Positions 29,069 through 37,807 are shown, counted from the stretch's first letter. The stretch: DNA of 64,000 bases from Bacillus thuringiensis (GCF_022095615.2 NZ_CP155559.1:4275501-4339500), one strand, 5' to 3'. The notes: a model not told the origin generated them from the letters alone. Made by a program: numbers and translations.

Positions 29069-29782
29069 ATGCAACCCGCTACACAACTTTCTAATGAACA
29101 GAAATACTCTATGTCATGGGGACAATTTATTAGCTCCGTTTTATTCGCTTTTTTCGGAACCGGACTTATTACTGTGTTCCTCGCAATGCCATTAACAATT
29201 TATACAGCAGGTCTTACAGATAAAAAACAAATTGCCTTATATGAATCTATCGTAAACACTGCAAGTATCGTATTACAACTAGCCGTTTTGTTATTCTTCA
29301 TTTTTAAATTTGAACCCGCAAAAAAATTACTACTAAAATCATTTAACTTTAAAGTACTTAAAGAATGGCGTACATACGTATACTTTCTTCTTTTCTTCGT
29401 TATAAACATCATACTCAATTACATCTTGTTACATTATGTGTTCCAAGACGCAACAAAGCAGCAATCTTCCGCACTAAGCTTAGACGTCTTTAAGCAGTAT
29501 CAAATATTATTACTTCTCAGCTTCGCAATACTTACACCAATTTTTGAAGAGCTTATTTTCCGTGGTTTTATACTTCGCTTCTTCTCAGAGCGCTTTCCAT
29601 TTTGGATTGCAGCAGTTTTAACCAGTCTCTTCTTTGGTATCGCTCATACATACTCACTCGGAGTAATGATAATTACTTTCTTCACAGGATTATTAATGGC
29701 CATTTTATGTAAAAAAACAAAATCCATTATTCCAGCTATGTTATTTCATATTATGAATAACATGTTGGCATTCTTGAGTTAA
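29069..29782 (+). CDS. CPBP (CAAX-like) intramembrane metalloprotease, copy 1
   Basis: 237 aa from ATG 29069 after AGAGGTGAT. About six to seven membrane helices. The Abi/CPBP motifs are present: EELIFRG (~159-165), the His of FGIAHTYS (~196) and HIMNN near the C-terminus. In bacteria such proteins act in peptide maturation or self-immunity; no bacteriocin gene is seen here. It is followed by a paralogue, copy 2, at 29989, and by a remnant of a third copy. The promoter carries a large palindrome. Confidence 0.82.
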   Translation: MQPATQLSNEQKYSMSWGQFISSVLFAFFGTGLITVFLAMPLTIYTAGLTDKKQIALYESIVNTASIVLQLAVLLFFIFKFEPAKKLLLKSFNFKVLKEWRTYVYFLLFFVINIILNYILLHYVFQDATKQQSSALSLDVFKQYQILLLLSFAILTPIFEELIFRGFILRFFSERFPFWIAAVLTSLFFGIAHTYSLGVMIITFFTGLLMAILCKKTKSIIPAMLFHIMNNMLAFLS

Positions 29783-29783
29783 A

Positions 29784-29812
29784 AAGAAGTATCATCGCAA
29801 TACCTCTTTTTA
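29784..29812 (+). terminator. Terminator of CPBP copy 1 (imperfect)
   Basis: AAAAAGAAGTAT...ATACCTCTTTTT; the stem has a mismatch compared with the related hairpin at 30833. Confidence 0.6.
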
Positions 29813-29988
29813 CTCTTTTATAACAACTTAAAAGTCTTCCGTTTGCACAGAACATCAATGTAAAATTATTACGGTCTGTAAATATTAGCTTCAAAATATC
29901 ATTTTTACTACAATGATGACTTTTTTATAAACATTCTATAATCTTTATATTTAATTATTAAATACAAAAGGATAGGTGATTCACTATT

Positions 29989-30699
29989 ATACAAGCCACA
30001 CAACTAACTTACCCACAAAAGCATCCTATGTCACTCTCACAGTTTCTATTTTCGCTTGTTTTCGCGATTTGGGGAACAGGATTTCTAGCCGATCTCTTTA
30101 TAGGCCTTCCTACCGTTATTTATACAGAAGGTTTAACCGATCCAAAACAAATTGCTTTAGCAAAATCACTTACTACTTTTGGGAGGCATTTATTTGTATT
30201 GTGCATTTTATTAATTTTAATTTATGCATATAAACCATTAAGAAATTTAATTGTCCCAACGCTAAACTTTACAGCATTAAAAAAAGTAAGCACATACATC
30301 TATATCATTCTTTTTTACGGACTATATATTGTTAATGACATATTTATAATTAGTAATCTTTTCCCTGATGCGGTAAAAGAGCAGTCATCCACTTTAAACC
30401 TAGAAATGTTAAAACAATACAAACTAGTATTGCTATTAGGTACCGCTATATTTGTACCTATTTTTGAAGAACTTATATTCCGTGGTATTATTCTTCACTT
30501 CCTACAACAGCGCTTCCCTTTTTGGATTGCAGCACTTGGGTCTAGCTTTCTCTTCGGAATAGGTCATATGTACTCAACTGGTGTGATGTTTAGTATGTTC
30601 ATACTAGGTCTATTTATGGCTATTTTATGTAAAAAAACAAATTCCATTATTCCAGCAATGTTATTACACATACTGAATAATACCATTGCATTGTTATAG
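29989..30699 (+). CDS. CPBP intramembrane metalloprotease, copy 2, start position ATA
   Basis: By alignment to copy 1 the protein begins at 29989 (?-QATQLTYPQKHPMSLSQF), but the codon there is ATA, while copy 1 has ATG. AGGATAGGTGA lies about 9 nt before it. The first ATG is at 30028, 13 codons in, without a convincing ribosome site, giving 223 aa. EELIFRG, FGIGHMYS and HILNN motifs are intact and the frame is open, so the gene may work from a rare start or be weakly expressed. About half of residues match copy 1, showing an old duplication. Confidence 0.75.
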   Translation: MQATQLTYPQKHPMSLSQFLFSLVFAIWGTGFLADLFIGLPTVIYTEGLTDPKQIALAKSLTTFGRHLFVLCILLILIYAYKPLRNLIVPTLNFTALKKVSTYIYIILFYGLYIVNDIFIISNLFPDAVKEQSSTLNLEMLKQYKLVLLLGTAIFVPIFEELIFRGIILHFLQQRFPFWIAALGSSFLFGIGHMYSTGVMFSMFILGLFMAILCKKTNSIIPAMLLHILNNTIALL

Positions 30700-30777
30700 A
30701 ACTTCCATCAGTGGTGGATTCTTTATCCTACACTGATTACTTCTTACTTAAAAATCAAATTTATTAGTGACACCCCA

Positions 30778-30832
30778 ATTCCAGCTATATTATTTCATAT
30801 TATGAATAACATGTTGGCATTCTTGAGTTAAA
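30778..30832 (+). pseudogene. Fossil 3' end of a third CPBP gene
   Basis: This stretch is almost identical to the last 18 codons and stop of copy 1 (29728-29782; about one base differs), and the following hairpin is also nearly the same. Upstream of 30778 no protease frame remains. It is the tail of a deleted tandem copy. Confidence 0.8.
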
Positions 30833-30860
30833 AAGAGGTATCATCACGATACCTCTTTTA
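30833..30860 (+). terminator. Terminator after the CPBP fossil
   Basis: An 11-bp AAAGAGGTATC/GATACCTCTTT stem followed by TATT; paralogue of the hairpin at 29784. Confidence 0.7.
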
Positions 30861-30972
30861 TTAATTCGTCTCATTACTTCTCATTTCTATCAATTTATAC
30901 ATATTTATTAATAATATCCAAAATAAACCTCATGTAGTAAAATATAACTGATTGCATAGAGGGAGATTCTAT

Positions 30973-31143
30973 ATGTTGAGCTTACTTTGGATTGTTTATA
31001 TGCCACTTCTTGTTTTATGCGGATTTTTCGGTGATATTTTTTTAATTGTTACTAGCATGAAACATCGTAAATTATTTGTTGGTTTAATGGGGCTACTTAG
31101 CTTCTCCTTTGTCACACTACCTTTTGTTTTTTGGGGCATGTGA
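30973..31143 (+). CDS. Small membrane protein, 56 aa, unknown
   Basis: ATG 30973 with GAGGGAG 7 nt upstream. Two hydrophobic helices separated by a short basic loop (SMKHRKL). Its TGA stop overlaps a GTG start of the next frame. I do not recognise a family. With the next two genes it forms a cluster of tiny membrane proteins. Confidence 0.6.
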   Translation: MLSLLWIVYMPLLVLCGFFGDIFLIVTSMKHRKLFVGLMGLLSFSFVTLPFVFWGM

Positions 31144-31262
31144 GTGGAGTCCAAGACAAAATTAAAAGTATACGTAATATGAGATTCATTATTTTTATCG
31201 CTGGAATATTAGGGGTTATCTTCTGGTTACTCATGCCTGTAGGTGATTCATACTCTATATAA
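31140..31262 (+). CDS. Small membrane protein, 40 aa, translationally coupled
   Basis: A frame opening with GTG at 31140 that overlaps the TGA of the preceding gene (GTGA), a classical coupling arrangement; an internal ATG at 31179 is also possible. The product has a short charged N-terminus (SGVQDKIKSIRNMR) and one hydrophobic helix (FIIFIAGILGVIFWLLM). No family recognised. Support is the overlap and the clean helix only. Confidence 0.45.
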   Translation: MSGVQDKIKSIRNMRFIIFIAGILGVIFWLLMPVGDSYSI

Positions 31263-31300
31263 TATTTTTTAGAAACCAATAAATCGGAGGTAATACAGAA

Positions 31301-31657
31301 GTGTTTGGAATATTAACTTGGATGATTGTAGCCCTTACTTTGATGTTATGCCAATTCATCGTTGGCATTTTTTTAATTATTGCTGGTATTAAATGTCGTA
31401 AATCACTCACTATTATAGCTGGTTTAATCAGCATATCCCTTATCGTTGTTCCTATCATTTGTATAGGTTCTGGAATAGATTTAGAGGGGATGGTTCCTAT
31501 TTCAGGAACTTTATATTGGAGTTTTTTCTCTTTAGCCGGACTATTAGCTATTATAAGCGGAAGACAAATATCAAGTATTCGTGCTATGGGAATGATTTTG
31601 CTTATAACAGGGCTGTGCTCCGTAACTGGTTATCATTTTTTATATTTAACTCTTTAA
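31301..31657 (+). CDS. Four-helix small membrane protein, unknown
   Basis: 118 aa from GTG 31301 with GGAGG 10 nt upstream. Four hydrophobic helices. The segment GIFLIIAGIKCRKSLTIIAGLISISLI resembles the IFLIVTSMKHRKLFVGLMGLLSFS part of the 56-aa protein upstream, so the two are probably distant paralogues. No function can be assigned. Confidence 0.6.
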   Translation: MFGILTWMIVALTLMLCQFIVGIFLIIAGIKCRKSLTIIAGLISISLIVVPIICIGSGIDLEGMVPISGTLYWSFFSLAGLLAIISGRQISSIRAMGMILLITGLCSVTGYHFLYLTL

Positions 31658-31669
31658 AAAGACAAAAAA

Positions 31670-31690
31670 GCAGGGAAATTAATTCCCTGC
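31670..31690. terminator. Bidirectional terminator between small membrane gene and efflux gene
   Basis: An 8-bp GCAGGGAA/TTCCCTGC stem (31670-31677/31683-31690) with T runs on both sides serves the plus gene ending at 31657 and the minus gene ending at 31679. Confidence 0.8.
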
Positions 31691-33478
31691 TTTTCTATTT
31701 GGCTTATTACCTGATGGTAAGAAGAACGATAACACCCAAGCAATCCCTGCGAGTATCGTTGCAATTAAGAAGGCATCGTTAATACCGTTAATTGCAGATA
31801 GCTTTGAAATTTGTCCATACAATAGTTGTGTGCTCATCGCATCTCCTGCTTGCGCTGATCCAGCTAAGGCCGCTAAGCTTTGCCCCATACCGTGTACTTT
31901 ATCAACTAAAATTGGATTTGACGTCGTTAACATGTTGCCGTAATCTGCTACGTGAGCAGTCGTTTGTTGCGTCATAAGTGTAATTAATATCGCTGTTCCA
32001 ATTGAACCAGCTACTTGTCTTGACGTATTTTGCGTTGCTGTACCATGAGAAATTAATTTCATCGGCAGTGCATTCATACCAGCTGTCATAATTGGCATCA
32101 TAATGAAGGACATACCAATTGAACGTATAATATAATCCGTCATAATAACGCTATACGGTGTATCCATCGATAACGTTGTGAATTCATATGTTGCAAACGT
32201 TGTAATGGCTAATCCAACAATCGCTAACGGACGAATACCATATTTATCAAATAGTTTACCTGCAATAGGTCCCATGATACCCATAATTAATGATCCTGGT
32301 AGTAATAATAAACCTGATTCAATCGGCGTAAAGCCGCGAATGTTTTGCAGATATACTGGAAGTAATAACATACCTCCGAATAATGCCATCGTAACGATTG
32401 CGTTAATTACTAAAGTAAAAGTAAATACTGGATATTTAAATACTTGTAAATCCAGCATTTTATTGTCTGTCGTTAACTCTCTCCAAATAAATAACGCTAA
32501 ACCAATTACACCGATAACAAGTGAAATAACAACTTCGGCACTAGTCCAACTATTATTTCCAGCTTCACTAAATCCATATAGTAAGCTACCTAATCCAATA
32601 CTTGAACTAATCACACCAAATACATCTAATTTCGTATTAGACACTGGCTGAGCTAGTGTAAAGAATTTTAAAGATAGGAACGTAATAATTAAACCTATTA
32701 CAAACATTCCGTAGAACATTAAGTTCCAGCTATAGTTTTCAATAACCCAGCCCGTTACAGTTGGTCCGATAGCTGGTGCTAAAATCATTGCAACGCCTAG
32801 TAATCCCATCGCTGCTCCGCGCTTATGAGGCGGGAATAATGTCATAAAAATATTCATACCAACCGGCATTAAAATACCTGCACCGACCGCTTGAATAATA
32901 CGACCTGTCATCATCATTGTGAAGTTTCCTGATATAGCACAAATGATCGATCCTACTGTAAAGAATAACATTGCTGCTACAAATAATTTACGATACGTAA
33001 ATCGTGAAACTAAAAAGGCACTAATCGGTACTAAAATACCATTTACAAGCATAAATCCTGTAATTAACCATTGTGCTGTTGAAGTTGATACGTTAAATTC
33101 ATTCATTAACGGAGGCAATGCAACGTTAATGATTGTTTGGTTTAAAATAGAAACGAACATACCGAGAATTAATACTGTTACAACTGCTTTTACATTTACA
33201 TTCTCTATAGGCATAGACGTTTGTTTTTTCGGCATTTCTTTTTCTTGTTTTACGTCTTCTTGCTTGCCTGTTTCTAATTCAACTACATTAGAAATTTCTA
33301 CTTCTTGCTTTGGTGCTTTTTCTTGCTCTTCTACTTCTAGCTTACTTACTTCTATTTTACTTACGGCTGGGACTTGTTCTTCTCCCACGTTCGTTTTTTT
33401 CTTTCGTAAAAGACGATTTACAAGGAAGAAGACGATTATACAAAATAGTGCATATCCTACAATTGCAATTGAGGACAT
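31679..33478 (-). CDS. DHA2-family (EmrB/QacA-type) multidrug efflux MFS transporter with N-terminal extension
   Basis: 599 aa, about 100 longer than usual. Residues 1-~22 form an extra membrane helix followed by a Lys/Glu-rich linker (~24-95). Then come the 14 helices of a DHA2 drug:H+ antiporter with FVSILNQTIINVALPPL, WLITGFMLVNG and GRIIQAVGAGILMP. ATG 33478 has GGGGGAG upstream, so the extension is probably translated. It lies 12 nt after the HlyD-like partner, forming an EmrAB pair, with a divergent TetR gene as the likely regulator. Substrate unknown. Confidence 0.88.
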   Translation of the reverse strand: MSSIAIVGYALFCIIVFFLVNRLLRKKKTNVGEEQVPAVSKIEVSKLEVEEQEKAPKQEVEISNVVELETGKQEDVKQEKEMPKKQTSMPIENVNVKAVVTVLILGMFVSILNQTIINVALPPLMNEFNVSTSTAQWLITGFMLVNGILVPISAFLVSRFTYRKLFVAAMLFFTVGSIICAISGNFTMMMTGRIIQAVGAGILMPVGMNIFMTLFPPHKRGAAMGLLGVAMILAPAIGPTVTGWVIENYSWNLMFYGMFVIGLIITFLSLKFFTLAQPVSNTKLDVFGVISSSIGLGSLLYGFSEAGNNSWTSAEVVISLVIGVIGLALFIWRELTTDNKMLDLQVFKYPVFTFTLVINAIVTMALFGGMLLLPVYLQNIRGFTPIESGLLLLPGSLIMGIMGPIAGKLFDKYGIRPLAIVGLAITTFATYEFTTLSMDTPYSVIMTDYIIRSIGMSFIMMPIMTAGMNALPMKLISHGTATQNTSRQVAGSIGTAILITLMTQQTTAHVADYGNMLTTSNPILVDKVHGMGQSLAALAGSAQAGDAMSTQLLYGQISKLSAINGINDAFLIATILAGIAWVLSFFLPSGNKPNRKAGN

Positions 33479-33490
33479 CTCATCTCCCCC

Positions 33491-34144
33491 TTACTTATGA
33501 ATACGAACTGACACATTCATTCCAGGAACAATATTTACTGATTTACTATGGTCTAAAGAAATTTTAACTGGTACAACTTGCTTTACTTTTGTATAGTTCG
33601 CTGTCGCGTTACTTGATGGTAACATTGAAAATGTATTTGCTGTTGTTAATCCAACTTGTTCTACTTTACCTGTTAACGTTGTATCTGGGTATGCATCTAC
33701 ATACACATCTACTGTTTGACCTTTTTGAACATCGTCAATCACTGTTTCTTCAATATTTGCTGTTACCCATAAATTGTTCATATCAAATGCGTAAGCAATT
33801 GGGCTACCCGCTCCAACGAAAGCATTTGTCGTTGCGTTTGATTGTACAACTGTTGCATTTTGCGGAATTGTTACATCTACTGTTTGTTCCCCATTTGCTG
33901 CTGCTACAGTAACAGCACCTAATTTGTCGTTCTCATTGTAGTTCTTACCTACTTCAGCTTTCCAGTCCGTTAATTTACCAGCTACTGGTGAAGCAATCGG
34001 AATTACCTTTCCATCAATTTTTGCATTGTCTGTTTTTAAGTAATTTTCCGTTTGGTTGTAATAGTAGTAACCGCCAATACCGCCACCAACTAGTACAATT
34101 AATGTGATAATGTTGATAATTACCATTCTTCGAAACTGATTCAT
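33491..34144 (-). CDS. HlyD/EmrA-family membrane fusion protein
   Basis: 217 aa from ATG 34144 (AGGAGAGG upstream). One N-terminal membrane helix (~8-26), a lipoyl-like segment (TDNAKIDGKVIPIASPVAGKL) and a beta-barrel domain (NNLWVTANIEETVIDDVQKGQ). The long coiled coil of Gram-negative EmrA is missing, as is usual in Bacillus. It works with the MFS pump encoded 12 nt downstream. The gap before it holds a palindrome likely bound by the neighbouring TetR protein. Confidence 0.88.
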   Translation of the reverse strand: MNQFRRMVIINIITLIVLVGGGIGGYYYYNQTENYLKTDNAKIDGKVIPIASPVAGKLTDWKAEVGKNYNENDKLGAVTVAAANGEQTVDVTIPQNATVVQSNATTNAFVGAGSPIAYAFDMNNLWVTANIEETVIDDVQKGQTVDVYVDAYPDTTLTGKVEQVGLTTANTFSMLPSSNATANYTKVKQVVPVKISLDHSKSVNIVPGMNVSVRIHK

Positions 34145-34210
34145 TGCATTCCTCTCCTTATATCGCATATAATTTTTTTCTAAACTATTTACGTCCTTAT
34201 TGTTTAGATT

Positions 34211-34241
34211 GTTTAATTGTTAATTATATTAACTTTTAAAC
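34211..34241. promoter_or_regulatory. Inverted repeat upstream of the efflux pair
   Basis: GTTTAA-tt-GTTAA (34211-34223), 5-bp spacer, TTAAC-tt-TTAAAC (34229-34241). Candidate operator for the divergent TetR regulator. Confidence 0.5.
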
Positions 34242-34376
34242 AAAAAAATCACACCATCTGCGGTGTAAATCGAAATTTATCTACCTGCGAGCGGTGCTGA
34301 TTTCTGAAGGACTATCGTTTATAATTATAAATAATTATTTCGAATCTACAACCGACAATTTACGTATGAAATGTTG

Positions 34377-34412
34377 CTTAAACAACAATATAATATCAAT
34401 ATGTTGTTTAAG
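34377..34412. promoter_or_regulatory. Inverted repeat upstream of tetR gene
   Basis: CTTAAACAAC (34377-34386) and GTTGTTTAAG (34403-34412) form a perfect 10-bp repeat with 16-bp spacer, 29 bp before the tetR start. It shares the GTTTAA core with the repeat at 34211. Confidence 0.55.
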
Positions 34413-34441
34413 TATAGAAAATTAAACGAGGAGAAGTAAAA

Positions 34442-35059
34442 ATGTCTATTAAAAATACAAATGATCCACGTGTAAAGCGGACGAGACAACTCATACAGGA
34501 TGCTTTTGTCGCTTTAGTAGGCGAAAAGGGATTTGACGATGTAACTGTTCAACATATCGCAGAACGTGCTCCTGTAAATCGCGCTACGTTTTATAGCCAT
34601 TACCATGATAAATATGACCTATTAGACAAAAGCATCGAAGAAATGTTAGAGAAATTAGCAGAAGTTATTAAACCCAAAAATAGAAATAAAGAAGAGTTTC
34701 AACTTACATTTGATTCACCACATCCGACATTTTTGGCTTTGTTCGAACATATCGCAGAAAATGTGAACTTCTATAACGTTATGCTTGGTGATAAAGCTGC
34801 CGGAAACTACTCTTATAAAATGATGAAAACAATACAAACTCATTTAACATTAAGCCTATCTATTTCACAGCCAGATGATAAAGACCTTATGGTTCCTCGT
34901 GATATTTTAATTAGTTATGTGACAGGAGCTCATATCGGGATGATTATGTCATGGTTAAAAAGAGGGATGATTTATACCCCACATTTTATGGCCATGCAAT
35001 TAACTCGTTTAATTATTTTAGGTGCTCATACTGCAGCTGGATTAGAAAGACCTTTTTAA
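34442..35059 (+). CDS. TetR/AcrR-family transcriptional regulator
   Basis: 205 aa, AGGAG 7-8 nt before ATG. The N-terminal helix-turn-helix spans ~10-60 (DDVTVQHIAERAPVNRATFYSHYHDKYDLL). The C-terminal ligand domain is of the TetR_C_33-like, AcrR type. Divergent from the EmrAB-like pair; two inverted repeats sharing GTTTAA lie in the 297-bp gap. It probably represses the pump and itself, and is released by a drug-like ligand. Confidence 0.88.
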   Translation: MSIKNTNDPRVKRTRQLIQDAFVALVGEKGFDDVTVQHIAERAPVNRATFYSHYHDKYDLLDKSIEEMLEKLAEVIKPKNRNKEEFQLTFDSPHPTFLALFEHIAENVNFYNVMLGDKAAGNYSYKMMKTIQTHLTLSLSISQPDDKDLMVPRDILISYVTGAHIGMIMSWLKRGMIYTPHFMAMQLTRLIILGAHTAAGLERPF

Positions 35060-35070
35060 AACATAAAAAA

Positions 35071-35091
35071 GCGAAGGAGAACCTCCTTCGC
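35071..35091. terminator. Bidirectional terminator between tetR and M42 peptidase genes
   Basis: A 9-bp GCGAAGGAG/CTCCTTCGC stem with A/T runs on both sides. Confidence 0.85.
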
Positions 35092-35100
35092 TTTTTCTTA

Positions 35101-36186
35101 TTAATTAAATGTAATGTTATGTACAGCCTCTTTATCAAGACGTTTAATAACTTCTACAATTAACTTCACTGCATTTTCATAGTCATCACGGTGTAACATT
35201 GCCGCATGAGAATGAATGTAGCGCGTTGCAATCGTAATTGCCATAGACGGAATACCATTTACAGCAATGTGAATTGCACCTGCATCCGTTCCTCCGCCCG
35301 CTACTGAATCATATTGGTACGGAATTTGTAATTCATCAGCAACATCAACTACAAAGTCACGTAACCCTGTATGTCCAATAACAGAAGCATCATATAAAAT
35401 GATTTGTGGTCCATCACCCATTTTACTTTGTGCTTCTTTTGCCGTTACACCAGGTGTGTCACCAGCGATACCAACATCTACTGCGAATGCGATATCTGGT
35501 TTAATATAGTTTGCAGATGTTTTCGCACCACGAAGACCGACTTCTTCTTGTACAGTCCCTACGCCATATACAACGTTTGGATGCTTTTCATCTTTTAACT
35601 GTTTTAATACGTCAATTGCAATTGCACAGCCAATTCGGTTATCCCATGCTTTTGCAAGTAACATTTTTTCATTCTTCATCACTTGGAATTCAAAGTAAGG
35701 TACAACTTGATCTCCTGGTCGTACGCCCCACTCCATCGCTTCTTCTTGGCTAGAAGCACCAATATCGATGAACATGTCTTTAATTTCGACTGGCTTTTTA
35801 CGCGCTTCTGGAGGTAAGATGTGCGGTGGTTTTGAACCAATTACACCTGTTATATCTCCTTTACGCGTTACAATTGTCACACGCTGCGCAAGCATAACCT
35901 GTGACCACCAGCCACCAACTGTTTGGAAACGAAGGAAGCCTTTGTCATCAATTTGCGTAATCATAAAGCCAACTTCATCTAAATGACCAGCAACCATAAT
36001 TTTCGGGCCATTTTCTTCCCCTACTTTTTTCGCAACTAAACTTCCTAAATTATCAGTAGAAAGTTCGTCCGCAAACGGCTCAATATATTTCTTCATTACT
36101 TCGCGTGGTTCACGTTCGTTACCCGCGATACCACGTGCATCTGTTAATTCTTTTAGCATTGTCAATGTCGCGTCTAATTTTGTCAT
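35101..36186 (-). CDS. ysdC: M42-family metallo-aminopeptidase (YsdC)
   Basis: 361 aa from ATG 36186 (GGAGG 9 nt upstream). Metal-binding and catalytic segments of the M42/TET family are visible: [34 protein letters not shown] and [13 protein letters not shown]. Such enzymes form large tetrahedral complexes that trim peptides in the cytoplasm. The gene lies near rplT-infC as ysdC does in B. subtilis. Confidence 0.92.
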   Translation of the reverse strand: MTKLDATLTMLKELTDARGIAGNEREPREVMKKYIEPFADELSTDNLGSLVAKKVGEENGPKIMVAGHLDEVGFMITQIDDKGFLRFQTVGGWWSQVMLAQRVTIVTRKGDITGVIGSKPPHILPPEARKKPVEIKDMFIDIGASSQEEAMEWGVRPGDQVVPYFEFQVMKNEKMLLAKAWDNRIGCAIAIDVLKQLKDEKHPNVVYGVGTVQEEVGLRGAKTSANYIKPDIAFAVDVGIAGDTPGVTAKEAQSKMGDGPQIILYDASVIGHTGLRDFVVDVADELQIPYQYDSVAGGGTDAGAIHIAVNGIPSMAITIATRYIHSHAAMLHRDDYENAVKLIVEVIKRLDKEAVHNITFN

Positions 36187-36255
36187 TGCCAACACCCTCC
36201 TTTTTCTTCAGTCACTTCATTATACAAAAGGAAATTGAAATATTCAAAAATTAAA

Positions 36256-36747
36256 TTAGTATCCTTGTGTTTGACGCTGATGATTTACTTCATTTTTATC
36301 TAAATACGCCTTTTCAATCTCTTCTTGCTCAAACTCAAGCGCTTGTCCAAGTCGAAGATAGCTTGTAAATAATTCAATATAGTTCGTAATAGATGGTTGA
36401 TCTGTAAAACGAATTACCTTCGCATATGTGTCTAAGAAAATTTCTACTTGTGTTTTATTCGTTTGTGCACATTTATAGAATAGGAAGTTTTTATCAATAC
36501 CTAAATCAATTCCGATTGATAAAATAAAATGCAAACCATCTACGTATTCTTCTAATATTACTTCACGTTCTGATGCTGGTTTGTTGCTCCAATATTTAAA
36601 GCAACGTGTTTCATTTGCAAGTTCTCCAATTTCTACAAGAAGAGCTAACATTTTTTCTTTTAACAACTTTTTCGGTTGTAAGTCATGCTCTTTCGCAATA
36701 CGGTCATCTAATTCTTTTTGTAATTTAAATAGTTGTAGTAAGTCCAT
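36256..36747 (-). CDS. Dimeric all-alpha dUTPase (MazG-like fold)
   Basis: 163 aa from ATG 36747, 8 nt after GGAGGAGG. The acidic motifs of dimeric dUTP diphosphatases are visible: LVEIGELANETRCFKYW and EEYVDGLHFILSIG. It hydrolyses dUTP to dUMP, keeping uracil out of DNA and feeding thymidylate synthesis. The C-terminal part (KNEVNHQRQTQGY) is polar. It is a single gene after the M42 peptidase. Confidence 0.88.
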   Translation of the reverse strand: MDLLQLFKLQKELDDRIAKEHDLQPKKLLKEKMLALLVEIGELANETRCFKYWSNKPASEREVILEEYVDGLHFILSIGIDLGIDKNFLFYKCAQTNKTQVEIFLDTYAKVIRFTDQPSITNYIELFTSYLRLGQALEFEQEEIEKAYLDKNEVNHQRQTQGY

Positions 36748-37053
36748 TCTATTGTCCTCCTCCAACATCGCATTTTACGCAACAATGTTGTTTCATCTCA
36801 AAGTTCATTATTATTTTTCGTTTCTTATTAATAAGTCAGCCATTTACCTCTTTACAAAATAGCTTGTCCTTAATTTACAAATACGTTTCAATCATCACTT
36901 TTATATTGTACACTCTGATTGGTGATAACTAATAATTATTCAGGGATTGCCCACTGATAAAAATTTTATTTTATCTGATGAAAGTTCCATATCATCTTTC
37001 CATTATAGCAGTGTCGTTTCAGGTAGGAAAGATACTCTTCTTTCCAAAGGAGT
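36748..37053. other. Gap upstream of the dUTPase gene, no gene seen
   Basis: About 300 bp of AT-rich sequence that must contain the dUTPase promoter. A GGAAAGA/TCTTTCC hairpin lies near 37026-37045. I find no supported frame. Confidence 0.5.
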
Positions 37054-37064
37054 ATAATTGAAAA

Positions 37065-37088
37065 AAGCCAGGAGGATTCTCCTGGCTT
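37065..37088 (-). terminator. Second hairpin after rplT, possible orphan terminator
   Basis: A 10-bp AAGCCAGGAG/CTCCTGGCTT stem followed on the minus strand by TTTTTTC. It lies ~85 nt beyond the rplT terminator, so it is either a backup or ends a short transcript starting in between. Confidence 0.7.
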
Positions 37089-37172
37089 CATATGTATATT
37101 CTTCTATATTGCTATAGCTTTTATATTGTTTTTGTCATATCATTTAGAATTTCTCTTTACATACAAACAAAA

Positions 37173-37200
37173 AACCTTAGAAGAAAAATCTTCTAAGGTT
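37173..37200 (-). terminator. infC-rpmI-rplT terminator
   Basis: A 12-bp AACCTTAGAAGA/TCTTCTAAGGTT stem followed by TTTTTTG on the minus strand, 13 nt after the rplT stop. Confidence 0.85.
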
Positions 37201-37212
37201 TCAACTAATTAA

Positions 37213-37569
37213 TTAGTTAATGTTGTTTTTTGCAACTGTTGCTAATTCAGCGAAAGCTTTTTCGTCATGAACAGCTAAGTCAGCAAGCATCTTGCGGTTA
37301 ACTTCGATGCCAGCATTTTTAAGACCGTGCATTAAGCGGCTGTAAGAAAGACCATTCATACGAGCTGCTGCGTTGATACGTGTAATCCATAATTTACGGA
37401 AGTCACGTTTCTTTTGACGACGGTCACGGAATGCATACATTAGAGATTTCATAACCTGTTGGTTAGCAACCTTGAATAATGTACTCTTAGAACCGTAGTA
37501 ACCTTTTGCTAATTTTATAACTTTTTTACGACGTTGACGAGTAACTGTACCACCTTTTACTCTTGGCAT
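37213..37569 (-). CDS. rplT: 50S ribosomal protein L20
   Basis: 118 aa, the normal length, starting [17 protein letters not shown]20 binds 23S rRNA early in 50S assembly. In Bacillus it also represses its own operon by binding the infC leader RNA. Last gene of infC-rpmI-rplT, 37 nt after rpmI. Confidence 0.98.
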   Translation of the reverse strand: MPRVKGGTVTRQRRKKVIKLAKGYYGSKSTLFKVANQQVMKSLMYAFRDRRQKKRDFRKLWITRINAAARMNGLSYSRLMHGLKNAGIEVNRKMLADLAVHDEKAFAELATVAKNNIN

Positions 37570-37606
37570 AATATTACCTCCTAATTGTTCTATATATCAG
37601 CCGAAC

Positions 37607-37807
37607 TTATTTTAAGTTGTCAAGCATTTGACGAATGCGTTTGAAGTCACCAGCGCTTACTACACCAGCTTTACGTAGTTTACGTTTAGCTTTTGTAGAT
37701 TTGTTAGCGAATAAATGGCTTGTGTAAGCGTGAGAACGTTTCAGTTTACCTGATCCAGTCTTTTTGAAACGCTTTGCAGAGCCGCGATGAGTTTTTTGTT
37801 TAGGCAT
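37607..37807 (-). CDS. rpmI: 50S ribosomal protein L35
   Basis: 66 aa, [24 protein letters not shown], typical of L35. Component of the large ribosomal subunit. Middle gene of the infC operon, 21 nt after infC. Confidence 0.98.
   Translation of the reverse strand: MPKQKTHRGSAKRFKKTGSGKLKRSHAYTSHLFANKSTKAKRKLRKAGVVSAGDFKRIRQMLDNLK

Noticed and set aside
32919..33500. A 193-codon plus-strand frame opposite the MFS gene
   Set aside because: Complement of the charged linker and helices of the efflux pump; composition is explained by that gene.
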